Shown in pieces: positions 16,344 to 28,900 of a stretch of 64,000 bases of DNA. The stretch lies in NCBI GenBank assembly GCA_903938445.1, contig CAJADG010000032.1, positions 1 to 64,000 of the forward strand, in the 5' to 3' direction. The translations under genes and the position numbers were made by a program. Each line of letters starts with the position of its first letter. Positions within the stretch are counted from its first letter, which is position 1. The stretch comes from an uncultured Bacteroidota bacterium (GTDB lineage: Bacteria; Bacteroidota; Bacteroidia; Chitinophagales; Chitinophagaceae). The notes under the pieces were generated by a model. It was given only the letters and a program-made list of their open reading frames with translations. It did no database searches and was not told the origin of the DNA.

Positions 16344-19300
16344 ATGCTGTCTATAGAAAGAAAAAGAGGTTTTAAAAACAAGTTTATTGTTCAATTATCA
16401 ATTTTACTAATCTTAATCACCAACTTTTGTTTTTCATTAAATGCACAAACTACTAAGACAATTAAGTCGGGTGCATTTATTGTAGACATGGGAGTTTTGC
16501 CGCAAACTGTAGGCAATTCACTTAAGCCCTATGGATTAATTTATGATTTACTTAAAAATTATCAAGTTCCTATTCTTTGGTCTATTAATCCTAATAAAGC
16601 TAAAGATGGTGTTGATTTTTCAATTGGCTCTACAAACTATTCAGGCGGACCTTTTATTATAGAAGCAGATTATAGAACTGATTCTGTAAATGCACATATT
16701 GCTGCTTGGCAAGCACTTGGAGTTGTGGGTGTGACAATAACAGCACCCGTTACAGTTCCAGTCGGCACCACTTTAATTAAAGCACCTAACTGGACTTTAG
16801 ATAAACAAAATGGATCAGTGGCCGTTCCTTATTTTGTGAATGCAGGAATTCCGGATGTTGCTTATGGAGGAAGTTTAAGTACTGGATGGAAAGATCCTTC
16901 ACAATTGGGTGGATGTGATGATTTATTTATTATGCCTCATGCTGATCCAGCATGGGCAACACACGGATATTTATTAGATTGGAATTTAACATACAAAGGT
17001 GGAATATGGTTAGGATGTAGTGCAGGTAGTCACTTAGAAGATATGTTTAATCCTGCAGATTTTACTAAGCAAACTAATTTCTTATCTGAGAAAAGTGGAT
17101 TAGCGTCTGGAGCAGGACCTTATTCTGAAAATGCTTTAAAGCTTGCTGCCAATCATGATGATGGTACACCACCTTATACCTATGATCCTACTTTGCAAGG
17201 GGATCCAATTATGCAATTTATGGGTATCCTAGATGGTGCAGTAACTAGCGGAGCTGAAACTATTTATATTCCTTTAGCTCCTGGCTGGAGGTCAACAACT
17301 AGAGTAGGTATTTATCAAAGTAATAATACTCAAAAAATTGATACTGCATTAAAGCATAGAGCAGCTGTAATTGCTTGGGGTCAAGGTTTTGGTGATCCAA
17401 GCAGAGGAAAAGTTTTTATAGAAGCATCACATCAATTTAATAGTGGGAGTAGCTGGGGAGGATCAAGTGGAAGTGGTGGTGGAAGTGGATATGGAGGAGG
17501 AAGCGGATCTGGAGGAGGAAGTGGTAGTGGCTCCGGAGGAGGTGGTTCTTATTCTGGGCATAGTGTAGATGATGATCCTAGAATAAAATCAAATAGTTAT
17601 AGCAGTGGATCTGGATCAGGAAGTAGCGGTTCTTCTTCTACTACAACAAGTTCATCCCCAACTCCAGAACAAGTAGCGGCTCAAAGAGTATTTTTTAATT
17701 TTTCATTCACTGCAGCGGTGGGTAAAGATATTGTTCCAACCATTTCTGGTTTACCACAAAATGCACAAGTATTATATTCAGGGCAAACATTGCCTTTGTC
17801 AGTTTCAGTTCCTGCTGGTGTCAATTTAAGTACTTATACTATTAAATGGTCATCAAGCGGAGGGGGAACATTTTCACCAAGTGCGACTGCTGCAAATGCA
17901 ACATTCACAGCACCTGCACAAACAGGTATTTGTCAATTAAGTGTTACCATTGCGGATGCATGCGGTAGAGTATTTTTTGATTCAAAACCAGTAGATATCC
18001 AATGTCAAATGACAATCACTCCTGGAATAGGTGATCCTTGTTATGCAACACCCAATGGAGGAAGTATAGCCTTAAATGTTACCAATGGTGCAGGACCATT
18101 TGTATGGAAATATAAAAAAGTAGGTGCTGTAGATTCTGTTGCAGGATCTGGGCCCACTATTACTGGATTAAATGCAGGAACCTATGGAGTAACGGTTAAA
18201 GGAAGTAATGGAGTAGGTTGTGTTGCAACTTTCAATGCTACATTAACCGCATTAAATGCATTCTCAGTAGCAACAAATAGCAGTACAAATTTAACTTCAT
18301 ATGGCTCTAATGATGGTGCTGCAAGCATCACAGTTACTGGGAGTAATCCAACTTACAGTTATTTATGGAGTAATGGTGCTACCACACAAAATTTATCAGG
18401 TGTACCTGCAGGAACTTATAGTGTTACTGTTACGGATAGTAAAGGATGTAAAGCAACCTTGCCTAGTAATATTACATTAACACAACCACCAGCAATGGTA
18501 GTAACACCAACAATTACAAATGTTGATTGTTTTGGAAATAGTACAGGAGCAATTAGTATTTCAATATCCGGAGGCGCAAGTCCTTACACTTATTTATGGA
18601 ATGATGGAGTAAGTACTCAAAATAGAACTAGTTTAAAATCAGGTACCTATACAGTAACTGTAACTGATGTTAATGGAGCATCTAAAGCAACTGGGTTTAC
18701 TGTAACACAACCTAGTGCAGCTTTAACATTAAGCGAAACACATTCTAATTTAGCATGTTCTAATAGTGCAGCCAATGGATCCATTAGTTTAACGGTTACA
18801 GGCGGTAATTCTTCTTTTTCTTATTTATGGAATACGGGTGCAACCACGTCTTCATTATCTAATTTAAATGTAGGAACCTATACAGTTACTGTTACTGATA
18901 ATAAAGGTTGTACAGATGCTAAAACTATAACCATTACGAAGCCATCTGCGATCGTGGTTAATTCTATAATTGCTAATTTAACTTGTAATAATAGTGGTGA
19001 TGGAAGTGCATCCATTACTATAACGGGTGGTACCACGCCATTTACGTATAATTGGACAGGGCCAAGTGCGTATACTTCTACCTCACAAAATTTAACTAAT
19101 GTAAACGCAGGTAATTATACCCTAACAGCAACTGATGCTAAAGGATGTGCTGCTACTTTGCCTATTAATATTTCACAACCTTCCGCAATTAGTGCAACCT
19201 CAAATATTACTAATGTAGATTGTTTTGGGAATACTTCAGGTTCATATAACGCAACCATTACAGGAGGAAGCGGTACCTATACTTATTCATGGAATGACGG

Positions 19301-19931
19301 GTCAAGTAGCCTGCCAAGAACCAATATGAATGCAGGAACATATACTCTAACAATATCAGATGCTAATAGCTGTAAAAAAGTATTACCGATTACAATAACA
19401 CAACCATCCGCTGCTATATTATTAACTGAAACACATGCTGGTTTAGCTTGTTCAAATAGTGGCGCTACTGGAACCATTACTTTAACTGCATCTGGAGGTT
19501 CTCCTAATTATACCTATTCATGGTCAATCATTGGCGGAAGTACTTATAGTGCTACTACTAATGCAACTGTTAAGAATATAAATGCTTTAAATAATGGAAC
19601 TTATAATGTAAAGGTTGCAGATAGTAAAGGTTGTGAATCAACTGCAACTGTTGAAATTACAAAGCCATCAGCTATTTCAATTTCAACAACAGTTACAAGG
19701 CCAAGTTGTTCACCATTAATTGATGGTTCCATCAGTTTGTCTGTTTCAGGTGGAACAGGAGCCTTTACCTATAATTGGGGAAGTTCAATTACTTCTCAAA
19801 ATAGAACTTCATTAGGGGCAGGAACATTTGCTGTAACCGTAACCGATGCGAAGGGTTGTACAGCAACTTCAAGCTCGACACTTACTTATCAAAATCCAAA
19901 TCCGGTTACACCTTCAAGTATAAAACATTAA
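16344..19931 (+). CDS. Secreted SprB-repeat protein, first gene of the adhesin operon
   Basis: A signal peptide (about 1-34, ending SLNAQ) is followed by an unassigned globular domain (35-365) opening GAFIVDMGVLPQTVGNSLKP. It contains IWLGCSAGSHLE (Cys225), which looks like a nucleophile elbow. A Gly/Ser-rich linker (about 366-433) leads to a PKD/Ig-like stretch and eight SprB-type repeats, each near 80 residues and ending in a GTYSVTVTDSKGC-like motif. SprB repeats occur in gliding and adhesion proteins exported by the type IX system. I see no C-terminal sorting domain: the protein ends NPNPVTPSSIKH. The next gene starts four bases downstream and has its own signal peptide, so the two act in one operon. 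Confidence 0.85.
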   Translation: MLSIERKRGFKNKFIVQLSILLILITNFCFSLNAQTTKTIKSGAFIVDMGVLPQTVGNSLKPYGLIYDLLKNYQVPILWSINPNKAKDGVDFSIGSTNYSGGPFIIEADYRTDSVNAHIAAWQALGVVGVTITAPVTVPVGTTLIKAPNWTLDKQNGSVAVPYFVNAGIPDVAYGGSLSTGWKDPSQLGGCDDLFIMPHADPAWATHGYLLDWNLTYKGGIWLGCSAGSHLEDMFNPADFTKQTNFLSEKSGLASGAGPYSENALKLAANHDDGTPPYTYDPTLQGDPIMQFMGILDGAVTSGAETIYIPLAPGWRSTTRVGIYQSNNTQKIDTALKHRAAVIAWGQGFGDPSRGKVFIEASHQFNSGSSWGGSSGSGGGSGYGGGSGSGGGSGSGSGGGGSYSGHSVDDDPRIKSNSYSSGSGSGSSGSSSTTTSSSPTPEQVAAQRVFFNFSFTAAVGKDIVPTISGLPQNAQVLYSGQTLPLSVSVPAGVNLSTYTIKWSSSGGGTFSPSATAANATFTAPAQTGICQLSVTIADACGRVFFDSKPVDIQCQMTITPGIGDPCYATPNGGSIALNVTNGAGPFVWKYKKVGAVDSVAGSGPTITGLNAGTYGVTVKGSNGVGCVATFNATLTALNAFSVATNSSTNLTSYGSNDGAASITVTGSNPTYSYLWSNGATTQNLSGVPAGTYSVTVTDSKGCKATLPSNITLTQPPAMVVTPTITNVDCFGNSTGAISISISGGASPYTYLWNDGVSTQNRTSLKSGTYTVTVTDVNGASKATGFTVTQPSAALTLSETHSNLACSNSAANGSISLTVTGGNSSFSYLWNTGATTSSLSNLNVGTYTVTVTDNKGCTDAKTITITKPSAIVVNSIIANLTCNNSGDGSASITITGGTTPFTYNWTGPSAYTSTSQNLTNVNAGNYTLTATDAKGCAATLPINISQPSAISATSNITNVDCFGNTSGSYNATITGGSGTYTYSWNDGSSSLPRTNMNAGTYTLTISDANSCKKVLPITITQPSAAILLTETHAGLACSNSGATGTITLTASGGSPNYTYSWSIIGGSTYSATTNATVKNINALNNGTYNVKVADSKGCESTATVEITKPSAISISTTVTRPSCSPLIDGSISLSVSGGTGAFTYNWGSSITSQNRTSLGAGTFAVTVTDAKGCTATSSSTLTYQNPNPVTPSSIKH
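17440..17640 (+). repeat. Gly/Ser linker-coding, G-rich low-complexity tract
   Basis: It codes for about 65 residues that are almost only Gly and Ser plus a few Tyr, Trp and His, with many GGA/AGT/GGT codons. The plus strand carries closely spaced GG pairs, contrasting with the AT-rich surroundings. It separates the N-terminal domain from the SprB-repeat stalk. Confidence 0.8.
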
Positions 19932-19935
19932 TAGA

Positions 19936-22900
19936 ATGAAAGGATTTTTTAAATATATAGTTACTCTTTTAATATTTGTCTTGATTGGAGTTGGGGCGAA
20001 AGCTGCAACATATTATTCAATAACAAATGGTAACTGGAATTCTAATACTACTTGGTCAACAAGTTCAGGAGGCGGAGCGGTATCTTCTGGAGTATATCCT
20101 AAAGCTGGTGATATTGTTTATATAGAACGTGGATTTACAGTAACAATGAATGCAAACTCTGCTTGTTCAAATTTAAATCTAGTTAGTACTACTGCTTCAA
20201 TTTTATACACTGGAGCTTTTACATTAAATGTTTCTGGTACAATTTCAATTGGTGGTGCAAGTTCTGGAATGAACTTATTAAGTGTTGATAATGGAGGTAT
20301 TGTGAATGTAACTTCTAATGTTGCATTTACTGGGGGCTCTACAAGTTTTTCTTCAACAGTTAGACATCAATTGACAATTAATACAGGTGGAACAATTAAT
20401 ATCACAGGTAATATAACAAATGACTCTGGAAGCGGTTCAATAAGAAGCTCAAAAATTCTGAATAGTGGTAGTATAGTTTTAACAGGATCTTTGGCAGTAA
20501 ATACACTTACAAATAATTCTGGATCTACATTTAACTATAATGGATCAAGTCAAACAGTTAAGGCAACTAATTATGGTAATTTAATTTTATCTGGATCAGG
20601 TACTCCAGTAATTAGCTCCACTTCAACTACAATTACTATTTCAAATGACTTTACAGTAGGTGCAGGAGTTAATTACTCTATTAGAAGAACATTTACAGTT
20701 TCTGGAAACACAAATATTAGTGGTAATATTACTTTTAATACTTCTTCTTCAAGAACAATTACTTTTAGTGGAAATGTTACATTAAATTCAGGTGCAGTTT
20801 GGAATGAATCTACTACAAATTCTTTTGTTTTTGGAGGTAATTTTGTTAATAATTCAAATACATTTTCTAATTATTCAACAAGTACACATACTTTTAATGG
20901 CGTATCAAAGACATTATCTGGGTCTAGAATAGATACAATTTCTAATTTAGTTATATCTGGAAGCATAACTCATAATAATACTATACTAGCCTCCGCTTTA
21001 ACATTGAATTCAGGATCGACATTAAATATCGGTGCTTTATTTACTTCTTCAGGAACAACTTCTATTTCAGGAACCATAAATATTAATAGTTCAACAAGTA
21101 CCGTTACTTTTTCAAGTGATGTTACACTTAATAGTGGTTCTGTTTGGAATGAAACTGCAGCTGCACCAATTACATTTGCAGGAAATTTTACAAACAACGC
21201 TACTACTTTTACTTCAAGCACAGGAGTCCATACTTTTAGTGGTTCAACAAAAAACTTTTCAGGAAATACTCAAACTACAATTCCCAATTTATTATTATCT
21301 GGAACGTATACTAATAATAGTAATTTATTTGTTACGACAGCATTGTCTGGTTCTGGAACAATGACTCAGGGATTAGGTAGTCAATTAAAAATCGGTGGTA
21401 CATCAAGTATAAATTTATCTGCTACTGCTAATGGAAATATTGTAAATTATTCTGGTTCAAATCAAACCATACTAAGTAATACATATGCAAATCTTACATT
21501 GTCAGGTTCAGGAACAGCAACTCTTCAATCAGGTACAAATTCAGTAACAGGAATATTACTACTTTCTGGTACTGTATCAACTACTACCGTTGCAAATCTT
21601 ACAATTGATACATTAAACATTTATAGTGGAACAGGTTTAACAATTCCTTCTTCATATACTTTTACAGCAGGGCTTACCAATATTGCTGGATCAATAATAT
21701 TTTCTGGAACTGGAACAAAAACATTCTCTAGCGATGTTACTTTAAATAGTGGAGCTGTATGGAATGAATCTGGCATTTCAACATTTTCATTTGCTGGAAA
21801 TTTCACTAACAATGCTTCTACATTTACCACTAATACTGGAGTGCATACTTTTACAGGCGTAGGTAAAAACTTTTCTGGAAATTCAATAATTGCTATACCA
21901 AATTTAACTTTTGGAACTGGTTCTTCTTACACAAATAATGCAACAATTGATGTAAGCACTGCATTGTCTGCAACTACAATAACTCAATCTGCTATTGCAG
22001 TATTAAAAATAGGAGGCACAAGTTCATTCACTACTTTATCTGCTTCTACTACTGGCAACACAATAGAGTATTATGGCTCCAATCAAACGGTATATTCAAC
22101 TGCATATTCTTTCTTGACTTTATCTGGTACAGCTACAAAAACAATCAATTCAGGAACTAGTATTGGAGCTACATTGAATCTTGCTCCAGTAGGTAGTTCA
22201 ACAAAATTAATGATTGGAACGGAGTTGAATATAACAACTAATGCATTAATTCTTGGCGGTACAACAATAGCAATGGGGACTTATGGATCTACTACTGCAA
22301 ATAAAACAAATAAGTTGGATACTTATTTTACTTCAAGTACTGGATATTTAACTGTAAGTACAGGATCTGTAGGTTTTGTCAGTGTTGACAATTCAACAAT
22401 TACTGCATCAACTACCTCAGTGGTCGCAAATGGTACATCAACTGCTACTATAACTGTAACATTGCTTGATGTTAATTCTAATCCAGTAGCTAATAAAGTG
22501 GTAAGTATTTCTGGGAATGGGTCTTCAATAATTTCAACTACAGGTGGTACTTATACTGGAACATCTAATTCAAGTGGAGTGGTAGTTTTTAACGTTAAAG
22601 ACAATATTTCTGAAAGCGTAACCTATACAGTGGTTGGAGATGGATTAACTTTAAAAGCAAAGCAGACCGTATTATTTACTGCTGGAGGTATTGATCATTT
22701 TTCAATTTCAAGTATTGGAATTAATCAAACAGCTGGAACTCCTATAAATGGACTAACGTTTACTGCGTTAGATATAAATAATAATACAGTGACCAGTTTT
22801 AATAGTACGGTCTCCTTTAGTGGAACGGCTGGTATTACTGGAAATTCTGGAACTTTCTATAATGGTGTTTTAACGAATGTATCTATTATACCCTTAAATG

Positions 22901-25900
22901 CAGGAACTGGAAAAACATTTATCATAACGGATGTATCTTCCGCAAAAACTGGTACTGCTTCATTTACTGTCGCTGTTGGAACAGTTAGTTTAAGCAGATC
23001 CACCATTGCAGCAAATACAACCACAGTATTACCAGATGGTACTTCAAAAGCAATTATTACAGTAACCTTAAAAGATAGTTATGATAATCTTGTTTCAGGT
23101 TCTTTGGTTACATTAAATCAAGAAGTTGGAGGATCATCTGTTATAAGTCCAACAAGTGTAACTAGTGATGTTAATGGTGTTGCAGTTTTTAATGTTTCAG
23201 ATAATACAACAGAAACAATTACCTATACACCAAATATTTCAACAGCTGCAGTTACCATTGGAGATATGATTAATACGATCAATATTGATTTTACTGCTGG
23301 AGCTGCTAATGCTGTTAATACAACTTTTACAACGTCTGCAACTACATTAATTGCTAATGGTACAAGTACCCAAACATTAACTATAGTTACAAAAGATGTA
23401 GATGGAAATAGTTTAGTAATAGGAGGTTCTACAATTGTTGTTAGTAAGGTTTCAGGTACTGGATCTATTGGTACAGTCACTGATAATAATAATGGTACTT
23501 ATTCAGTTGTGATTACATCCCCAGCTCTTACTGGTTCTGGTGTTTTTGTTGCTACATTAAATGGAATTGAAATTAAAAGTGGTACATCTTCTCAAACCCA
23601 AATCACCCTAAACTATATTCCCGGGCCTGCCACACAATTATCATTTACAACACAACCAAGTTCAAGTACAGTTGCAGGTGTGTCATTTGCCACTCAGCCA
23701 GTCATTACAATTGTAGATGCAAATGGAAATACTATTACTTCTGGCTCAGATGCAACCGCCGTTGTCACTTTGAATTTATCTACTGGTACTGGAACATTAG
23801 CCGGTACTTTAACAATGTCTGCAATAGCAGGTGTTGCTGATTTTTCTGGAAAGGGACTTAATATTAACTATACAGGTAATGACAAGGTTTTAACTGCAAG
23901 TGCTACTTTAAATAGTATTTCAAGGAATGTTAGTTCAAGTTCTTTCTCTATCACAAATAGTACTGCTACGCAATTAGTTTTTACTAGACAACCTAGTTCC
24001 ACTACAGTTGCTGGAGTTACTTTTGCGACACAACCCATTATAACAATTGAGGATACGTATGGAAATACCATTACATCAGGTTCAGATGCAACAGCAGTTG
24101 TCACTTTAAATTTATCTACCGGTACTGGAACTTTAGCAGGTACTTTAACAATGTCTGCAATAGCAGGTGTTGCTGATTTTTCTGGAAAGGGACTTAATAT
24201 TAATTTTACAGGTAATGACAAGGTTTTAACTGCAAGTGCTACTTTAAATAGTATATCTAGAAATATAACTTCAAGTGCCTTTTCTATTACAAATAGCACA
24301 CCTACTCAATTGGTTTTTACTAGACAACCTAGTTCCACAACAGTTGCTGGAGTTGCCTTCGCAACTCAGCCTATTGTAACAATTAAGGACGTTTATGGAA
24401 ATGTGGTTACAAATTCAGGTGCAAGTATTTCCTTGTCTTTGTCTTCAGGCTCAGGTGTATTAAGTGGGACCACTACTTTAAATGCAGTAGCTGGTGTGGC
24501 AACATTTTCAAATTTAAATATCAATCTTATTGGGAATGATAAGGTATTATCAGCTTCAACTTCAGGGCTTTCAACAGTCTCTATAAATACCCCAATTTCT
24601 ATTACACCTGCTGCAGCTTCTAAATTAGTTTATACTACTCAGCCTTCAGCAAGTGGAATTCAAAATACAATATTAAGCCAACAACCCATAATAGAGATTC
24701 AAGATATTTTTGGTAACAAAGTAAATAGCTCGGCTTCGGTTTCAATCAGTATTACTACAGGTTCAGGAAATTTAATAGGACAAACAAGTGTTAATGCAAG
24801 TGGGGGTGTGGTAACATTTACTGATATAGCTTTTGATACACAAGGTACAGGTAAAATAGTAACTGTTTCTTCATCAGGTTTAACATCCGCTTCAAGTAGA
24901 TCCATTTCTATTTTAGCAGCAGGAGCATTTATGGTTAACGTCACTACCACTGATGTTACCTGTTCAAATTTGGGTAAAATTTATTTAGATATCACTGGTG
25001 GTGTCGCACCATTTAAATATGATTGGTCTGATATTTCTGGAGCTTTAAATATTAAAGACAGGGTAGGTATTATAGCCGGCACTTATTCAGTAACAATTAC
25101 TGATGCAACGGGTGCTTCATTAAATTCTGGTTCAGTAATAATCACCGGTGATCAGACAGGTTGTACAGGCATTACTGTTTGTAAATCTGAAACTGAATCT
25201 GTTTTTTCTGCAGATCCTGATCCTAACAATACTTCTTACAATTGGACTGTAAATAATCCGAATGCACATATAACCGGTGACGGAACGGCTTCCATTAAAA
25301 TTAACTGGACTGCAGTTCCAGTTGGTACCTATCAGGTTTGTGTAATTGCAAATAACTCATGTGGTACAAGTAGTCAAACATGTAAAACTGTTTATGTAAA
25401 AGAACCTGAAATTGCTTTGTTTCCTGATCCTACATGTTCGGGTTCAAATTTAAATTTACACGCTTATGGTGCAGTAAATTATGTTTGGAATGGACCCAAT
25501 TCCTTCTCAAGCAACCTGGCAAATCCAATTTTATATAATGCAACTTCATCCACTGCAAACGGAACTTATACTTTAACGGCTACAGATGCAAATGGATGTG
25601 CGGCATCAGGGTCAATATCTACCAATTTTTCAGTTTCAGAATTACCTTCAATTGATGCTTCAAATGTGACTGGTGCTAATGATTGTTCATTGTTGGTTGG
25701 TTCTGGTTCAATTAATTTAACATCCATTTCTGGTGGTACTAGTCCATATTCATTTATTTGGTCAAAAGTAGGCACAGGGTCATATAGTTCAACGACTCAA
25801 AATATCGATCATTTAACGACTGGTAGTTATATGGTTTCTGTAAAAAATAAAGAAGGTTGTTCGATAACTAAATCATTTTCTGTAACTGCTTTAAGTGGAC

Positions 25901-28900
25901 CTTCTATAGCAATAGCAAGTACTTCAGATGTTACTTGTTATAATGGATCCAATGGTAGTATCTCCGTTACTCCTACAGCAGGTACCTCACTTAATAATTC
26001 ATTCAGTTATATTTGGACCAATTCAACAGGTACCTATAGTTCAACTGATCAAAATATCACAAATTTATCAGCAGGTAAATACTCAGTTGTATTAAAGGAT
26101 GGAAATGATTGTAGTGTTTCCACTGAAGCAATCATTGTACAACCCACTGCGCCATTGTCTGCAGAAGCAACATTAACCAATATAAATTGTACAGGTGCTA
26201 CAACAGGAGCTATAAACTTAAATGTGACTGGTGGAACCTATACGCCTTCTTATACATTTGCATGGACCAAAAGTGGACTTGCGGGTACATTTTCAACTAC
26301 TCAAAATTTAACGAATTTAAGTGCAGGAACTTATTCAGTTACCATAACGGATCATACTTGTACATACGCTAATACCTATACCATCACTGAACCATCTGGT
26401 GCATTAAGTGCAACTTCGGTTGTCACTCCAATAAACTGTTATGGTGGTAATACAGGCATTATTAATTTAACTACAACTGGAGGAACCAGTCCTTATTCAT
26501 ATTCTTGGTCAAAATCTGGTGATGGTTCTTTTTCTGCAAATATCGAAGATTTATCTTTATTAACTGCTGGCACTTATAATGTAGTAATTACAGATAGTAA
26601 ATCTTGTACACTGTCTCCAACTGGAATTGTAGTTACTCAACCAGTAAGTGCATTAAGTGTCAATACTTATTCTATTACCAATGTAAATTGTAAAGGAGGT
26701 AGTGATGGTTCAATTACTTTAAATATTACTGGAGGTACCTTAAGTTACACATATGCTTGGTCAAATGGTGCTATTACCAATACAATTAATGGATTAAATG
26801 CTGGAACTTATACAGCAACAGTATTAGATGCAAATGGTTGTTCTCTTGTTCAAAATTATAATATTACTGAACCTTCATTAGCTTTAGCAACTTCCATTTC
26901 TTCTAGCAATAATGTAACTTGTTACAATCTAAGTAATGGTTTAATAAATACAACAACTGTTGGAGGTACTACACCATATACTTATACATGGTCAAAAGTG
27001 GGTAATCCTTCTTATAGTTTTACAAATGCTAATCCACTTAATTTATCAGCAGGTACTTATAACCTTAGTGTAATTGACGCCAACGGCTGTAGTAGTTCAT
27101 CAAGTGCTACTATAACACAACCCACTTCAATTAATGTTTCTGCTAATTTGACAAATATTTTGTGTAATGGTGCTAATACTGGCGCTATTAATAATACTAC
27201 AACGGGAGGAACTGGACCTTATTCTTATGTTTGGAATACAGGAGATCTTACCGAAGATTTAACTGGTATCTCTGCTGGAACTTATTCAGTTACTGTTTCC
27301 GATGCAAACGCATGTTCTACCGTTCAATCTTATACCATTACACAACCTTCTGCTTTAAGCCTATCATCTACTTTTAATAATTTAACATGCTATAATAGTA
27401 ATGATGGTAATATTAGCTTAACCGTAACAGGTGGACTGGCTCCTTACAACTATGCTTGGTCTGGTTCTGGTAGTTTTAGTGCTAGTACCAAGGACTTAAA
27501 TGGTTTAATTGCTGGTACTTATTCTACAACCGTTACAGATGCAAACGGCTGTACAGCAGTATTGCCCTCTACCATTGTAGTATCTGCACCAACGGCAATT
27601 ACTTTAGCAACTCCAACAATTACCAATATTAATTGTTTCGGACAAACTACTGGAGCTATTACATTGTCTGTTTCTGGTGGTACAGGTTCATTAACTTATT
27701 TGTGGGCTGATGGTTTAACTACACAAAATAGAACAGCATTAAAAGCGGGTAATTATAATGTTGCTATTACTGATATCAATGGATGTAATATTAACTCAGG
27801 AACAATAAATATTACACAACCATCGGCTGATTTAAATTTAACAATTGCGCCATCTAATATTAATTGTAATGGTAGTTCAAATGGCTCCATTGATGCAACA
27901 TTACTAGGAGGTACTTCGCCTTATTCTTATCAATGGACAAAAACTGGTGATGGTACTTTTAATAAAACGACTCAAGATTTGAGCTTATTAAATGTTGGTA
28001 CTTATAATTTAGTGGCCACTGACGCTAATAATTGTACTGTATCAGGTTCAGTAGTCATTAATCAACCTTCTGCAATTTCTTTAAGCATGACAAATACCAA
28101 TTTATCATGTAATGGATCTGCAGATGGAAGTATTACTTTAACGGCTACTGGCGGTACCGCTCCATTTACTTATGCATGGACAGGACCTAATTCTTTTACT
28201 GCTACCACAAAAAATATAAGCAGTTTATCTCCTGGTATTTATACCGTTACTGTTACAGATGCCAATGGTTGTACTGCTACTTTAATTTCAGCTGCAATAA
28301 CGCAACCTGCAGCAGTCACAGTTGCCGCTAGTATTATAGGTAATGTAAATTGTTATAATGGTGCTGATGGAAGTATTTCTGCCTTAGCATCTGGTGGAAC
28401 GGCTCCATTTACATATAGTTGGTCTAATGGTTCAATAGGTGCTGCTCAATCAAGCTTAGCTGCAGGTATTTATAAAGTAATTGTGGTAGATGCCAATGGT
28501 TGTACTGCGAAAGATTCTTTAACAATTACACAACCTTCACAACCTATTAAATTGTATGGTACAGTAACTGATACACGTGCTTGTGCAGGAACTCCTTCAG
28601 GTAAAATTGATGTTACTGTTGAAAATGCAACAGGTACTTTAACTTATGCATGGACTGGCCCAACTACTATTGGTAATATTAAATCTCCAACGGGCTTAGC
28701 TGCTGGTGATTATGCATTAACAGTTTCAAATGCTTTAGGATGTACAGCAACTCTTAATAAAACAGTGGGTACCTCTGCCATATTAGTTGCATCTGTTTCC
28801 ACTGTAGATAAAACATGTGCTATAAATCCAGATGGTTCCGCATACGCTGTAGCAACAGGCGGTGTAGCACCTTATAAATATGCATGGGCTTCCGGTGATA

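Noticed and set aside
19925-19940. Split gene or frameshift between the 1195- and 3786-residue proteins
   Set aside because: The second protein has its own ATG and signal peptide (MKGFFKYIVTLLIFVLIG) and the first ends in unstructured sequence, so these are two genes of an operon.
23868-24299. Minus-strand open frame of 143 codons inside the giant adhesin
   Set aside because: It mirrors the TQP repeats and has no start signal or family pattern.
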